Assembly: GCA_026120035.1 (NCBI GenBank)
Contig: JALRME010000092.1
Location: forward strand, 1-20,377
Reading direction: 5' to 3'
Length of the DNA: 20,377 bases
Origin: Coleophoma eucalyptorum
Taxonomy: Eukaryota > Ascomycota > Leotiomycetes > Helotiales > Dermateaceae
Below are positions 9,041-19,304 of this stretch, piece by piece. The notes beneath the pieces are model-generated. The model had not been told where the DNA came from. It did no database searches and saw nothing but the letters and a program-made list of their open reading frames with translations. A program made the translations under genes and the position numbers. The first letter of the stretch is position 1; each line of letters begins with the position of its first letter.

Positions 9041-9967
9041 CTAAAGCTGAATATCTACTCCCGCTTCAATACCACCCGCTTCAACACTTACACCTGCTTC
9101 GATACTACCATCGTCAACACTTACACCTGCTTCGATACTTATACCAGCTCCAATATCTATACCCACTCCAATATCTATGCCCGCTGCAACACTGATATCT
9201 TCCAGCTCTGTGCCGATTTTAACATCATAGACGAAGGTGTCAATACCGACCGCCTCGCCTCGATATGCACCGAATTTAGGATCAGCGCGTCCTGGGAACG
9301 TCGTCGCAATTAACGTGTCAGTTCCCGTCGTGTTAAATATCTGAGGAATGCCATTCCAATACAACTTCACCCATCCTGGGGTTGCGGTATTGATGATAAT
9401 TCCGGCGCGGTAGGTTTGGTTGGCGACAATTGAGGTGCTCCACTGTGCAATACGGCCAGTCGAGCCGGAGGCTTGGTATTGAAATTCCAACCTCCCATTC
9501 ACAATCTCCATTGCAAGAGGAATGTTGGCTCCTCCATAATTATTTGCCACATATTCCTTACTGCAGAATTCCATTAGCGACATGTTGCAACAACATTGGG
9601 CTGGTCATGCAATCAAAAGAGAAGGAACTTACAACTGCCAGATCATCAAACTCTGCTGAATCTGAGCGAGAGAGAAAGCGTATCCAATATGATAAGTAGT
9701 ATTTGCAAGCGTCTTCTTGTTCAAAGCGTGGTATTCGGCGCGGATGTCCCCCTTGATTCGATGGAAATGCGCTGCTGGAACTTTCCTTGGATCTTTCCCG
9801 AGTTTAATGTAGAGATCAGCCGTATTGTTGGATTGAGCCGCACTGCGGGCAGCTTCCAAATTTCGCAGCCCCATCACCGATGGGTCATCGCCATTTGCAG
9901 CACTAAAGTCAACTAGCAGCTTGCCAAGTGCTGTTGCAACAAAGAAAAGTAACAGGATGGCTTTCAT
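9041..9967 (-). CDS. Secreted PL20-like polysaccharide lyase (glucuronan-lyase-like) with repetitive tail
   Basis: Two exons, 9967-9633 and 9560-9041, encode 284 residues; the 72-bp intron (9632-9561) has GTAAGT and CTGCAG. The start at 9967 gives a signal peptide at once (MKAILLLFFVATALG); the in-frame ATG at 10000 would add 11 polar residues before it. The body (about 16-235) looks like a fungal jelly-roll polysaccharide lyase: HRIKGDIRAEYHALN (69-83), TYHIGYAFSL (91-100), SLMIWQFKEY across the splice, IPLAMEI, LEFQYQAS, INTATPGWVKLYWNG and DPKFGAYRGEAVGIDT (204-219). Such enzymes cut uronic-acid polysaccharides by beta-elimination outside the cell. I place it nearest PL20 from memory; other lyase families of the same fold are possible. 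Residues 236-284 form an unusual Gly/Val/Ile/Ala repeat tail. A TATA-like string lies upstream at about 10028-10037. Confidence 0.85.
9081..9139. repeat. 26-bp direct repeat within the lyase tail
   Basis: A perfect 26-bp sequence starting TCAACACTTACACC occurs at 9081-9106 and 9114-9139, with a 33-bp period (11 codons). More degenerate copies flank it between about 9050 and 9190. In the protein it gives the repeated SIEAGVSV units, so the tail probably grew by in-frame tandem duplication. Confidence 0.85.
9561..9632 (-). other. Intron of the polysaccharide lyase gene
   Basis: On the minus strand it reads GTAAGT ... TCTGCAG, 72 bp, phase 2. Removal restores MIWQFKEYVANN, a conserved lyase segment. 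Confidence 0.88.
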
Positions 9968-11086
9968 ACTGGGCAAATTATGTACAGAAGGAGTTGACAA
10001 TAGATGGAAAATGGAAGATACGACTATTATAATATAAATGGAATTAGAGAAATAAGATTCTAAGTCTGCACAAGAAGCATGATCGGCACTTCATTAATCT
10101 TGTTGCGCCGATCTTTTAGTCTCCACTATTTTGCTGCCCCACAAGGCTGTGAAAGCCGCAGCAGTCTACTGATCTCCTAGGTCGGTGTGTCTTAGAAGAA
10201 AGAAGTGGGAAAGAAGTCAAATGTCACTTATTAAGTTCTATCTGTAAAGAAAGTAACCTGCGCCTAGGAAGAGGTTGCTTGCGCTTACTATACGTACCGC
10301 GCAAATATGGGAAACTGAATATCAAGTTAGCACCCTTGGATGAAAAGGAGTAAGCCTACGGTTGTGCACAGCCGGGATAAAAATACCTTTTCTTGACCCT
10401 GGGCTGAATTCAAGGCAGACTTACAATTCTAGACTCTCCTGGCCACTCTAGAGATGATTTGAATTCATGAGTCTTACTTTGTCGCTCCTATGCACTTTGC
10501 CGGTACCACGAGGCGGTTTATACAATGGAAAATACGTACTAAATGAGACTTCTAGCATATCAATAAATAGTTCAGCTGCTTGCACAAGAGGTAAACCATA
10601 TGATGTGAATGAAGAACAACTTTCAGCATCAACCGTAGTAGTCAAAATGATGTCGGCGATCCCCACCCCCACAAGTGAATATGCCCATCCCTAGGATTTA
10701 GCAAGTAAGAAACTTTACATTCTTGTCCGTGACTGAAACCAAAATCTTATCTTTATTAAACGATGGTTTAATAGTTGCTTACATATAGTAGAATACGAAC
10801 AGAGAGATTCAGGTAGGATTATTTAGGGGTTGGAACGTCGCTAAATTGTAGAGAGCTATGTCCTAGTCACGTGTTTGTATTGAGTCACATGATGATGACG
10901 CACTGGGCTCGATCATTATTCAGCCAGCTGTTTTAGGTACCGACTTCGCGGAACTCCGTGAAGATCCAAAAAGGGAGGAGCTTTCATCCTGTCAATCCTG
11001 AAAAGGACCTCTGGATAACTTTGGACTCTTGAAATATAGTGAAAAATCTCCGTTCTCAAGCGATCGAAAACCGGTATAGCCAAATA
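9968..11086. other. Intergenic region between the divergent lyase and regulator genes
   Basis: About 1.1 kb holding both promoters. An E-box-like CACGTG core lies at about 10867-10872 and a GTCACATGATGATGACG stretch follows, roughly 200 bp before the regulator start. Overlapping open frames near 10448-10694 on both strands have no recognisable family and no good gene context. No RNA gene is seen. Confidence 0.5.
10867..10872. promoter_or_regulatory. CACGTG E-box-like site upstream of the regulator
   Basis: The palindrome CACGTG sits about 215 bp upstream of the regulator ATG, with a GTCACATGATG motif just downstream. bHLH and bZIP proteins bind such cores in fungi. Function here is inference only; a 6-bp match can be chance. 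Confidence 0.3.
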
Positions 11087-13000
11087 ATGACCCATGAACA
11101 AGAGCAGCTAGTTGTGCTAAACTCCGAGCGACATCACCAGTGTCCAGTTTGTAAGAAAGAATTCACTAAAGGTAAAGAGACTTCCATTGATCCTGGAATG
11201 TGATTTCGGTGCTCTTGCCTGATTATATACTGATAGGAGTGTAGAGTCCACAAAGAAACGGCATTACTATTATTGTCGCTCTAAATTATCCCTGGGACAT
11301 ACGAGCACTTCTCGGAGGCGAGCATGCTCCACATGCATACGTGCCAAAACCCGATGCACTTGGAGCACCAACACGGACTCAGTAACATGCTCTAGATGCA
11401 ATGAGCGCGGTCTCAAATGCCACTATGACAGTGCTGCTGGGCGAAATCTGACGCAAGTTCGAGGCGAATCAGATATTGCTCCAAATGCAGCCTTTCAAAG
11501 TACCCCTGGCTCGGAAGTCCAGAGGTAAGAGACATCTTCACCCTCTCATAAGGCATTTGAATATACTAATATTTCACAAAGAGCAAATTCAACCGATTTT
11601 CATCAGAATACGGAAGAGGCCTTTGCATCCTTGCCAAGTAGTAGCTGGGAAGTAGATTTGGGCCTACTTGAGACCCTTGAACTTGACAACGAATTTGTCG
11701 GGACTTGGGACTTCAGCTCCGTTTCGAGTCCACTCACCAATTCTTCAGGTTCGCTGAAAATCAGCAGATCTTCTTCTGTCCCAAGATCTCTTCAATCATC
11801 CGATTCTACTTCGTTTCAGTCTTACACGGTCACTAACCCCAGTGAAGTCCTCATAAACACTCTGCTTATGCGCATGTTGAGATCTTATGCGTTTAAAATG
11901 CTTAGAAAGGAGACCTTTCCTCCTTTCGTGAGCCCGTTACTGTATTCATGGGCTGAGACCGGGGAAGGTCCTCCTCAACAGGCTAGTTTCCCAGTTCTCT
12001 GTTCTGCCTTCTCATAATATGATTACCTAGGCTCTTTGAATCAGTGCTGCGGGTTATGAAAGGACATGCAAAGTTGCTTTCTAGTTCCCAACCGAAGAAA
12101 ACATATAACTAATAATTGTTATTGAGCAGTCTCTGATCAATTGTGTCAGCTTGGTCGAAATATTTAAATCACGGACAGCAGCGAACAAGAGCTTTATATG
12201 GAGGCTAATCAGGATTGAGCAACAAAGAATCTCTGTCGAGGTAGGTCAGATCGTTGAAAATAAGGGACTCTTAATTGACACTTAATGATACTCGTAGTAT
12301 TTGGATTTTGATCGATGGGAGCTTCTGGCTGCTCTTCAAGCGCTGCTTATTTATTGTTTACTGCGTCTAGTGGAAGGCCCGGTGGAAAATAATAGTTTGG
12401 ATAAACCGCTGCTTGCGACAATGAACGTAAGATTATCTTTTTTTCGTTCACGGAGGTATCAACTTCAATAGTTCTGTAGCTGACATTAAAGGAAGCTTAT
12501 TACCAACTCCATTATTTTGAGAGTTGGAGGAAAACAAACCCTTGAGCGTCCTTATGATCTCCAGTTAACGTGGAGAGATTGGATGTTTAACGAGTCATGG
12601 AGACGGTAAGTTTGGTTGAGGTCAAAGTTTACCCATGCTAAATCTTTGCAGCACAGGAGCTGTCTTTGCCATTACGAACTTGCTGGTAGATATGACAGGT
12701 GCCTACTCCTGTAGTCCTATGGCTGGATTCCTCATTATTCCCTTGGGAAGTAATGTGGCTCTATGGAATGCGAAGGATGTCGAACAATGGAGATTAGAGT
12801 TTGGACTCTATTATGAGGAGCGGACAATATATGGACTTTCTGACTCAGGAGATTTGATGAGACTCCGGCAGAACGAAGCTGGAATCCAGACTGATATCGC
12901 AAAATGGGATGAGTGGAGCGCTGGGGTGGGCGAAATGGGCATCCTTGTAATGATCGCTGGGACTTTGGTCCAGTGTCGCTTAGGTACCACAACCCCATGA
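11087..13000 (+). CDS. Zn2Cys6 transcription factor with an N-terminal C2HC finger
   Basis: Model: exons 11087-11171, 11245-11524, 11582-11981, 12130-12240 (or from 12127), 12298-12426, 12496-12605 and 12652-13000, about 487 residues. A finger with exact C-x2-C-x12-H-x3-C spacing (C19, C22, H35, C39) crosses intron 1. Then comes a Zn2Cys6 cluster C56-x2-C59-x6-C66-x10-C77-x2-C80-x6-C87, a Ser-rich linker, and the conserved middle/C-terminal region of this fungal group: RKETFPPF, SLINCVSLVEIF, RWELLAALQALLIY, LTWRDWMFNESWRR and WDEWSAGVGEMG. This is a nuclear DNA-binding regulator, of a kind often found beside metabolic gene clusters. Five introns are ordinary. The third is uncertain: either a GC donor at 11982 or two introns around a 22-nt exon. 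The gene is probably intact, but a broken allele cannot be excluded. Confidence 0.85.
11172..11244 (+). other. Regulator intron 1
   Basis: GTAAAG ... GTGTAG, 73 bp. Acceptors at 11236 and 11239 leave an in-frame TAG; the one at 11244 removes it and gives perfect zinc-finger spacing. Confidence 0.83.
11982..12129 (+). other. Regulator intron 3 region, splicing unclear
   Basis: The upstream exon must leave frame before the stop at 12015-12017, and the downstream exon begins with SLINCVSLVEIF in phase 0. No good GT donor fits after the conserved FPPFVSPLLYSW segment. Option A is a GC donor (CAG|GCTAGT) at 11982, giving 148 bp. Option B is two GT-AG introns (11942-12030 and 12053-12129) around a 22-nt exon at 12031-12052. 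Confidence 0.45.
12427..12495 (+). other. Regulator intron 5
   Basis: GTAAGA donor. The first AG (12478-12479) would put the next exon out of frame with the conserved LTWRDWMFNESWRR segment. The AG at 12494-12495 keeps frame and lies 11 nt after a canonical CTGAC branch site (12480-12484), so it is preferred. Confidence 0.8.
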
Positions 13001-14002
13001 TGGTTGACCTCCCAGGACAGTCTTTGACTCAATCTTGAATTTCTTTCATGTAGGTATTAAGAGTAATTACTTGTATCATCATAAAAGCCTGGAAAGGTGT
13101 TTCCTATACAGCAGTAGTGCTATATTTATGACCAAAAATAAGGTAACTCATAAAATTATCAAAGCAATAGTGTAAATAATAACAGTAGTAAACGCAAGAA
13201 CCAAGATTCATGGATTCTATGTTATAGCATGTGAGAACTTAGTTGTGGATCAGTCTAGTTCTGATGGTGCGTTTGGCCAATCGCATTGCGTCTCGCACTT
13301 TTTGTGTAAAAGTAGTTTAGCGTATACTTCCTATGCATGGACCGCCACTATTGCACGTACACTTCATAACATTAGCACTGTAAACTGATGTATTGAGCGA
13401 CGGTGATAAGGTTTCACTTCTTATCTAGATGTACAGGCTTTGGTTTGTGGACTGGGGGTATACTGGAATACCTAGAAATCATGAACGTTAAATAATTCTC
13501 CTACGGCATTTATATCAAGAAGTGTATCCATTCGTGGGCATTTTCTCTTTGTCAAGTTTATCTGAAAGTAGAGCACATACGATAAACTTAAAATGGTTGA
13601 ACAAAAGAAGAATGAGGCGGTCTCTCTCCCGAGAAACAACGATGCTGAAAATATTACTCATTATGGCCAACCCCCGGAGCTGAAGGTAATTGCCTCGAGA
13701 CTGACTTGAAATGATCCGAGAGAATTTAGAAACTAAACTGCGCATAGCGAAACTTTTCTATGATATCAATGCTTGCCTTGAGCGTATCTCTCATGGCAAC
13801 ATGGGAAGCAATTTCTAGGTGATTATCGGTAATAATTATACCCCAATTACTCCAACTATATTTACCCGCAGATCTGCATCCCACTCTACGGCTTCAATAC
13901 TCCCGACGTCACCCATTGTTGTCCGTGTAATCACAGTTTGACGCTACTTTTCAATCTTTTTTTACCCACTGGGCATCTGGTTACCTTTTATAACACATCA
14001 AC
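13001..14002. other. Intergenic region between regulator and permease
   Basis: About 1 kb, AT-rich, including the permease promoter. A CGACGTCAC stretch (CRE/bZIP-like) lies near 13903-13911 and a GGCCAATCG (CCAAT-type) motif near 13273. Short frames such as 13515-13745 (minus) resemble no family. Nothing else recognised. Confidence 0.5.
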
Positions 14003-15365
14003 ATGTCGCTCGAACTCGATACAATTGAGTCTCATTCATTTCAATACAGGGACCGCGATGGCACCCCATTGCCTATCCCGGAATTGCCGCCGCCAGACAG
14101 AGGTGCTAGCGCCTGGTGGGTTCTCGTCGGTGGCTTTATGATTGAGGCGGTCATTTGGGGCAAGCTTGACTCGAGCCCTTTAAGAAGCATAGATTAACTA
14201 TAAGCTAGGGTTTAACTTGAGCTTTGGTGTTTTTCAAGAGCATTATGGCCGTCTTCCCCAATTTCGAGGAAATCCTAATATCCCCGTCATTGGTACTGTG
14301 GCCTCAAGCATGGTTCTTCTCGGCGCACCCTTTTGTGCACCTCTTGTAAGAAAATACCACAATTGGCGGCAGGCTACGGTTATAGCTGGGTCTGCTTTAT
14401 GTGTTATCTCCCTCCTTTGGGCCTCATTCGCCAAATCTATACCGGAGCTTATTGCTAGTCAGGGTTTCCTCTATGGAACTGGGGTCCTCATAGTGTACTC
14501 ACCGCTTGTGAGCATATTGAACGAGTGGTTTGTGGAAAAACGAGGTTTTGCATATGGAGTCGTGTTTGCAGGTGGTGGTGTTAGCGGTGTTGGCTTACCT
14601 TTCCTTATGGAATGGCTTCTGGCGACGTACGGATATCATACGGCTCTTAGGGGAGTAGCTATTGCTCAAGCCATTCTATTGCTCCCGATTTTGCCCTTAA
14701 TAAAAGGCAGGCTTCCGCCGAGCCGCCATGGAAAAACCGTGGATTTGGATTTCTTGCCGAACCCTCAGTTTTGGATTCTTGCAATCTCCAACCTTCTTCA
14801 AGGCTTTGCTATCTATATCCCTTCTATCTACTTGCCGACATTTGCGACTTATGCTGGCCTCTCCCCTCGGATGGGAGCACTACTCTTAGCAGCACTTAAT
14901 CTTGCTTCTACACTCGGCCAAGTAGGGTTTGGGTATCTTTCTGACCGTTTTGATAACATTTTTATACTTGTTTTTATTACAACATTTGTCTCTGCGGTTG
15001 CTTCTTTCTGTATTTGGGGTTTTGCCCATTCATTGGCTCCACTGCTAGTATTCGCCATTATCTTTGGGTTCTTTGCTGGCTCCTATGTTGTATTCTGGCC
15101 GAAGTTCGCTCTTTTATCAAAAGAGCCCCTCTTCTTATACGGCCTTATGGCTTTTGGCAAGGGCGTTGGGAACGTTGTTGCTGGCCCTATTACATCAAGA
15201 TTGTTAGCACCACCTGTATCATCTGGTTATGGGCTAGGGACAAACAAGTACGTGATCATTTACACAGGTACTCTTCTGCTTGCATCCTCAATCGGCATCG
15301 TTGGATGGCCTCTAAGAAGCAATGCTGTTCGGAGAAACTCGAGGAACAACAGCGTATCGAGTTAA
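14003..15365 (+). CDS. MFS permease, monocarboxylate-transporter-like
   Basis: Two exons, 14003-14159 and 14209-15365, encode 437 residues, the usual size of fungal MCT-type (SLC16-like) permeases. A polar N-terminus with a short Pro-rich stretch (PIPELPPPDRG) leads into the first membrane helix (SAWWVLVGGFMIEAVIWG), then FNLSFGVFQEHY across the splice, typical for this subgroup. About twelve hydrophobic helices follow; the segment GGGVSGVGLPFLMEWLL is the glycine-rich helix 4/5 region. It should sit in the plasma or an organelle membrane and move a carboxylate or other small organic molecule. The substrate is not readable. It lies 1 kb downstream of the regulator on the same strand and converges with the S9 hydrolase, so it could import a substrate for, or export a product of, these enzymes. 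Its only intron uses a GC donor. Confidence 0.93.
14160..14208 (+). other. GC-AG intron of the permease gene
   Basis: The 49-bp intron starts GCAAGC and ends AGCTAG, with an ATTAACTA branch-like site. Only this junction gives phase 1 on both sides and restores IWGFNLSFGVF; reading through meets a TAA. No GT donor nearby fits the phase. Confidence 0.85.
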
Positions 15366-15754
15366 AGAGGAAAAGGGCATTGGTGTGGGTGTAACACGGG
15401 AGCTAGTTTTGTAAAAGAAATATGCGACCATTTTATTAAACCCATGTATTATCGAAGGATATGTTCATTAGTAAGCCTGAGAATAATGAGGGTCTTCATA
15501 AAGTTTTTCTATACTTTTCATAGATGAATACTTAGAGTAAGCTCGATAATGAGTTTTTGAAATATGTCTATCACTATGGTTAGTTCAGTGCGCGTATTGC
15601 ATCCTAGATTATAGTCCTTGGTATATGACAAAGTTATGATACATTTACAGCTCTGTGGATGTATTCTAAAATTGTAAGCCCCAGAATATTATCTTATTCT
15701 TTGGGCTAAACAAGGCTAAAGCATGGCTAGATTTGATGGGTTTACTATATTCCC
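15366..15754. other. 3' intergenic region between convergent genes
   Basis: An AT-rich 389-bp stretch holding the 3' UTRs of the permease and the S9 hydrolase. No open frame or repeat worth naming. Confidence 0.55.
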
Positions 15755-17855
15755 TCATGGTGTTGATGTCGTAGGCCTAACCAAATAGTCCTTCCACCAC
15801 TTTTCCTGCTCTTCAAATGATCGCCTTATACTATCTTCCTTAATCCATCCATGGCCCTCTCCCTCAAACTCGACGACTTTTGCTATCTTCCCACCGGATC
15901 GCATAATACTAGCCATTTGTCGAGTTTGCTCAGGTGGTACAATATTATCAATTGTTCCTTGAAGCAACAACAGTGGGGCTTTGATTTTCTCAACGTGATA
16001 TCTAGCACTGCGCTCGCGCATAACTCGCTCCTGCTCGCTTGGCGGAGTGAGACATAGCATGATCCGCTTCACATCATGGCTCTCGAACTTGTATGAGTCT
16101 GCAAGTAAGGCCTCAATGTCACTGATTCCGTACAGACTCACACCAGCTGCCCATAGATCAGGATACATGTATAGGGACTGAAGCGTGGCATAGCCTCCTG
16201 CGCTGCCACCATAAACTCCCACACGGCTTCCATCCACAACACGCTCTTTGACCAGATAATTGACTGCGCTTGCCACATCGGCGGTGTCCAGGATGCCCCA
16301 CCATCCAGATAGCTTCTCGCAATACTCACGTCCAAAACCGGATGAGCCTGCGTAATTAACAGCACACAGTGCGTAACCACGAGAAGTCCAGAATTGGATG
16401 GCCATGTTGAGCGCCGGTGTCGTAAAACCATTGGGTCCGCCGTGTAGAAGAACGAGAAGGGGAGGTAGGGTGTCAGGTTCGTTCACAAAATGTGGATTAT
16501 GTGGTGGAAAGTACAAGAGATGTACAACCCCGGACAGGTCTGGGCCAGCTGTGCGAGGAATTGCAAGATAAGATGCGAGCGAAAACATGTCTAGTGATAT
16601 TGGCAGGTCAAGCGTAGATTTCAAGGTTGTTGTAACTGGGGCTTCAACATCTGCAATTGACACCAAAGCAAGTTCTTTAGGGGAAGTTGTGGTACTTCCG
16701 ATGACGGCAAAGCTTGTTGGTGAGACACGGAATAGACCACTGGTCGAATCAGAGAGATCAACAAAAGGTAGGTCCAGGTTGCGGTAAGTTGATGTCTCTA
16801 AATCGATAAGAATGATCTTGCTTGTCGCATGTGTGATAGCAGCAGCGACCAAAGTAGTTGGAGAGGCAGCGAAGTAGGTGGAACTGGAAGATCATGTTAG
16901 CTAACTTGTATAGACAAAAATAAGAAATCTTACCGCCCGAGTGACCACTCAGCTGCTGCAAAATCTGCTTCTTCTAATCCTTTAAGTGAAATGGGCTGTG
17001 TAACATCGTCTTTTACAGAGTAGAGCTGCCAGTATCCCGACTTGTCGCTTGCGAAGAACAATGTGTCATTTATTCCCCATCGTGGCTGAGCAATACTCTC
17101 ACTCATAGACTTCCCCGAAATCTTCTTTACATTCACAACATTGCAGTCTGACCAATCTGCAATGTACAAGACTGTCCCAGTCCAAGGCATATTCGGATGA
17201 GACCACTGAATCCAACTAACTTTGTTTCCAGAAGGACTAAACTTTGGGTGAGAATAGAAGTCGTCACCCTGCACAATCGTATGCTCAGTCTTCTTTTGAG
17301 AATCAATCAGAACAAGGGTGTTTATCACATCAGTATCTTGAGTTGTGGGCGTGGCATTTCGGTGATCTTCCTTGATAGCAATAATCAGATGTGGCTCCTT
17401 AGGATGAGTGCAAAAATCGGCGTAATGAACGCCATCTTCAGCCTCTAATATACAGCTGACATCGCCAGTCTTTGGATCCAGCTTATGGACGCTCTTGGTA
17501 GTGGCGGTAGCGTCGGGGAAGATAATGTTGCCATTAGAGTCGATGGTAATAGAGCCGCCTCCATTTTCTTGAACTTCTGTATGGGCGCTGAACTCGGATG
17601 GTAAAACATCCCTAGCTCCAGATTCGGTATGCTCAACTATAGCAAATCTTCCATCTTCTGTTGGTCGTGACTCTATTGAGTAAATTGCTTTTGTCGATTC
17701 CTATGAGAATGTTAGTTTAGAACAGGGTTGTGGTCCAGTTTTCTTACATTTACCACTACCTCGCGAAGAGAAATGCTACTACCAGCAAGTAATTCGCTTG
17801 AAATGGGACTTTCCCAGAGGCCATAAGGCTTGACAGTCTTTTGAAGAGAACTCAT
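15755..17855 (-). CDS. Prolyl-oligopeptidase-family (S9) serine hydrolase
   Basis: Three exons, 17855-17748, 17700-16934 and 16883-15755, encode 667 residues. Introns 17747-17701 (47 bp) and 16933-16884 (50 bp) are GT-AG, the second with a GCTAAC branch site. The N-terminus (YGLWESPISSELLAG) and the region to about 390 form the beta-propeller usual in acylaminoacyl-peptidase-like enzymes, with blades such as VHKLDPKTGD, HPKFSPSGNKVSWIQW and FFASDKSGYWQLYSV. The C-terminal alpha/beta-hydrolase domain has LLVLLHGGPNG, the nucleophile Ser519 in YGGSAGGY, Asp604 in LQGTIDNIVPP and His636 in GEGHGW, so the triad is complete. There is no signal peptide, so it is likely cytosolic. Such enzymes cut short peptides or remove acyl groups; in fungal clusters relatives can act on small amides. 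Exact substrate unknown. Confidence 0.93.
16884..16933 (-). other. S9 hydrolase intron 2
   Basis: On the minus strand GTAAGA ... TTCCAG, 50 bp, phase 2, with a GCTAAC branch site. Splicing joins EWSLGR to STYFAASPTTLV. Confidence 0.88.
17701..17747 (-). other. S9 hydrolase intron 1
   Basis: On the minus strand GTAAGA ... CTCATAG, 47 bp, phase 0, with a CTAAC branch-like string. It joins LREVVVN to ESTKAIYSIESR. Confidence 0.86.
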
Positions 17856-19210
17856 AGTAATAGTTTATATCGTGAGTGAGAATGACTGAATGAAGTGAGA
17901 TAGAGCGGCACAAGAGTCATAAAGACCTACCAAATTTTAGTGGGCTGCTTAGTAATCGTAACCTTCGCTTCGAGATGCCGAAGGGCCGGTTGAACATACT
18001 ACTTACCACGCAAGCCACGTTACTTCAGCACTTGGATTGGAGTTTGCGCAGCTTTGAACTGTTTATATATTATAGATCAAATTTCTCCAATATGATTCCG
18101 ACCCTTGCCTATTATAGGGGCGGCTATAATTGTATCGCAGTGACACTGCTTCATAGTGTCGTTATTCCAATAGCCTCAAGTGCAGCCTTTTCTACTGCAG
18201 ATAGATGCCCAAGCACTACCAACAGGGCCGAAGTTTTTCATTATTTCTGTAGCTGGTATTAGGAATTCACATATCCCTTAAGAGGCAGATTTGGTAAGAA
18301 TGAAATAAGAGGTAACGATGCGTTCATGAGATAATACGTCATATAGATGAGTTTAGTTATAAACTGTAGGTCGTTCTCGGCCAAAGGATCCAAGCTCTTA
18401 TCTATAATCCAATTTCTCGTCCGCAACTTAAGAAGTACAGCAATACACGAAACTAGACGATCCATATAAAAGCTACTGTTGAGTCAACGCCTTTTTGGCT
18501 AGATTTAGTCTATCTAAGAAGGAACACCGTAATTGAGAAATCTGAAGCTCTGGGTGTTTATCAAAACAAGCATAATACAGAGCTCAATAAAGACCGCAAT
18601 ACTTGTAGATAAAAGTCTTTTCTTTTGGTGTCTTTGGCATATGTCCGGCGTGACTTTTGGTTCAGCCCAGGGCACGTGATCAGGTATCAGGTGATTGGGA
18701 ATTGTGGCAAAACCTAAAATCTGATTTACAGGATTATATAATCTATTGACGAAATTCATCCTACATATAGTGCTTTGTACGTATGGAACTCTTACTGAAC
18801 TGCACCCAGATTCGCAGAGCAAAACCCGTTTGGATGCTGATACTAGGGTTAAGCTCTGCCGCTGAGTGGGACGCGTCGCAATTAAACCCTGCCTGTCTCC
18901 TCGCCAATGACGATCTCAAAAAGTAATGCGTCGCGCGGCCTTTAACGCGATAGATTAGGCAGGGATTATTTACGTGAGAGTATTATAGATACTGTCAGCA
19001 AGATCTGGCCCAGGAATTCCCAGTTAGGCATACAATACGTCTATTCTTCACCATCAACCCACAAATCAATGAGGGGGAAGATTGCTTCGGCTTATCATCT
19101 TGCGTGATCAGCATTCGAAATAATCCTTTGTATTATATTAAAAGATCAGAAAAGGAGGTTACCACTGCGAGTACTGTTGGCGCAGCCCTTGGCATTTCCG
19201 TCCTTAAATC

Positions 19211-19218
19211 TATATAAG
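19211..19218 (+). promoter_or_regulatory. TATA box of the ACBP gene
   Basis: TATATAAG lies about 120 bp upstream of the ATG in an otherwise mixed sequence, leaving room for an 80-90 base 5' UTR. Position and sequence fit a core TATA element; the transcription start itself is not shown. Confidence 0.55.
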
Positions 19219-19284
19219 GCGGACACATATCTACAGATTCGTAGATTATCTTTCCGTTGCATCAATTCAAATTAGTTCTACCAC

Positions 19285-19304
19285 AATCAATCAATCAATC
19301 AATC
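19285..19304 (+). repeat. (AATC)5 tetranucleotide repeat in the probable 5' UTR
   Basis: Five tandem AATC units, 30 bp before the ACBP start codon and downstream of the TATA box. It is a short microsatellite, probably transcribed. Confidence 0.8.

Noticed and set aside
10448..10694. Open frames of about 75 codons on both strands
   Set aside because: They overlap each other, match nothing known and lie in the promoter interval between divergent genes.
11928..12129. GTGAGC donor at 11928 for regulator intron 3
   Set aside because: It is a good donor in the right phase, but it would delete the conserved VSPLLYSW segment that follows FPPF in this family.
12480..12557. Apparent frameshift in the regulator after LTLKEAYYQLHYFESW
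   Set aside because: It arises only if the acceptor at 12479 is used. The acceptor at 12495, just after the CTGAC branch site, restores the frame, so no mutation is needed.
18514..18822. 102-codon minus-strand frame
   Set aside because: Starts without gene-like context and has no domain, signal peptide or splice continuation that I can support.
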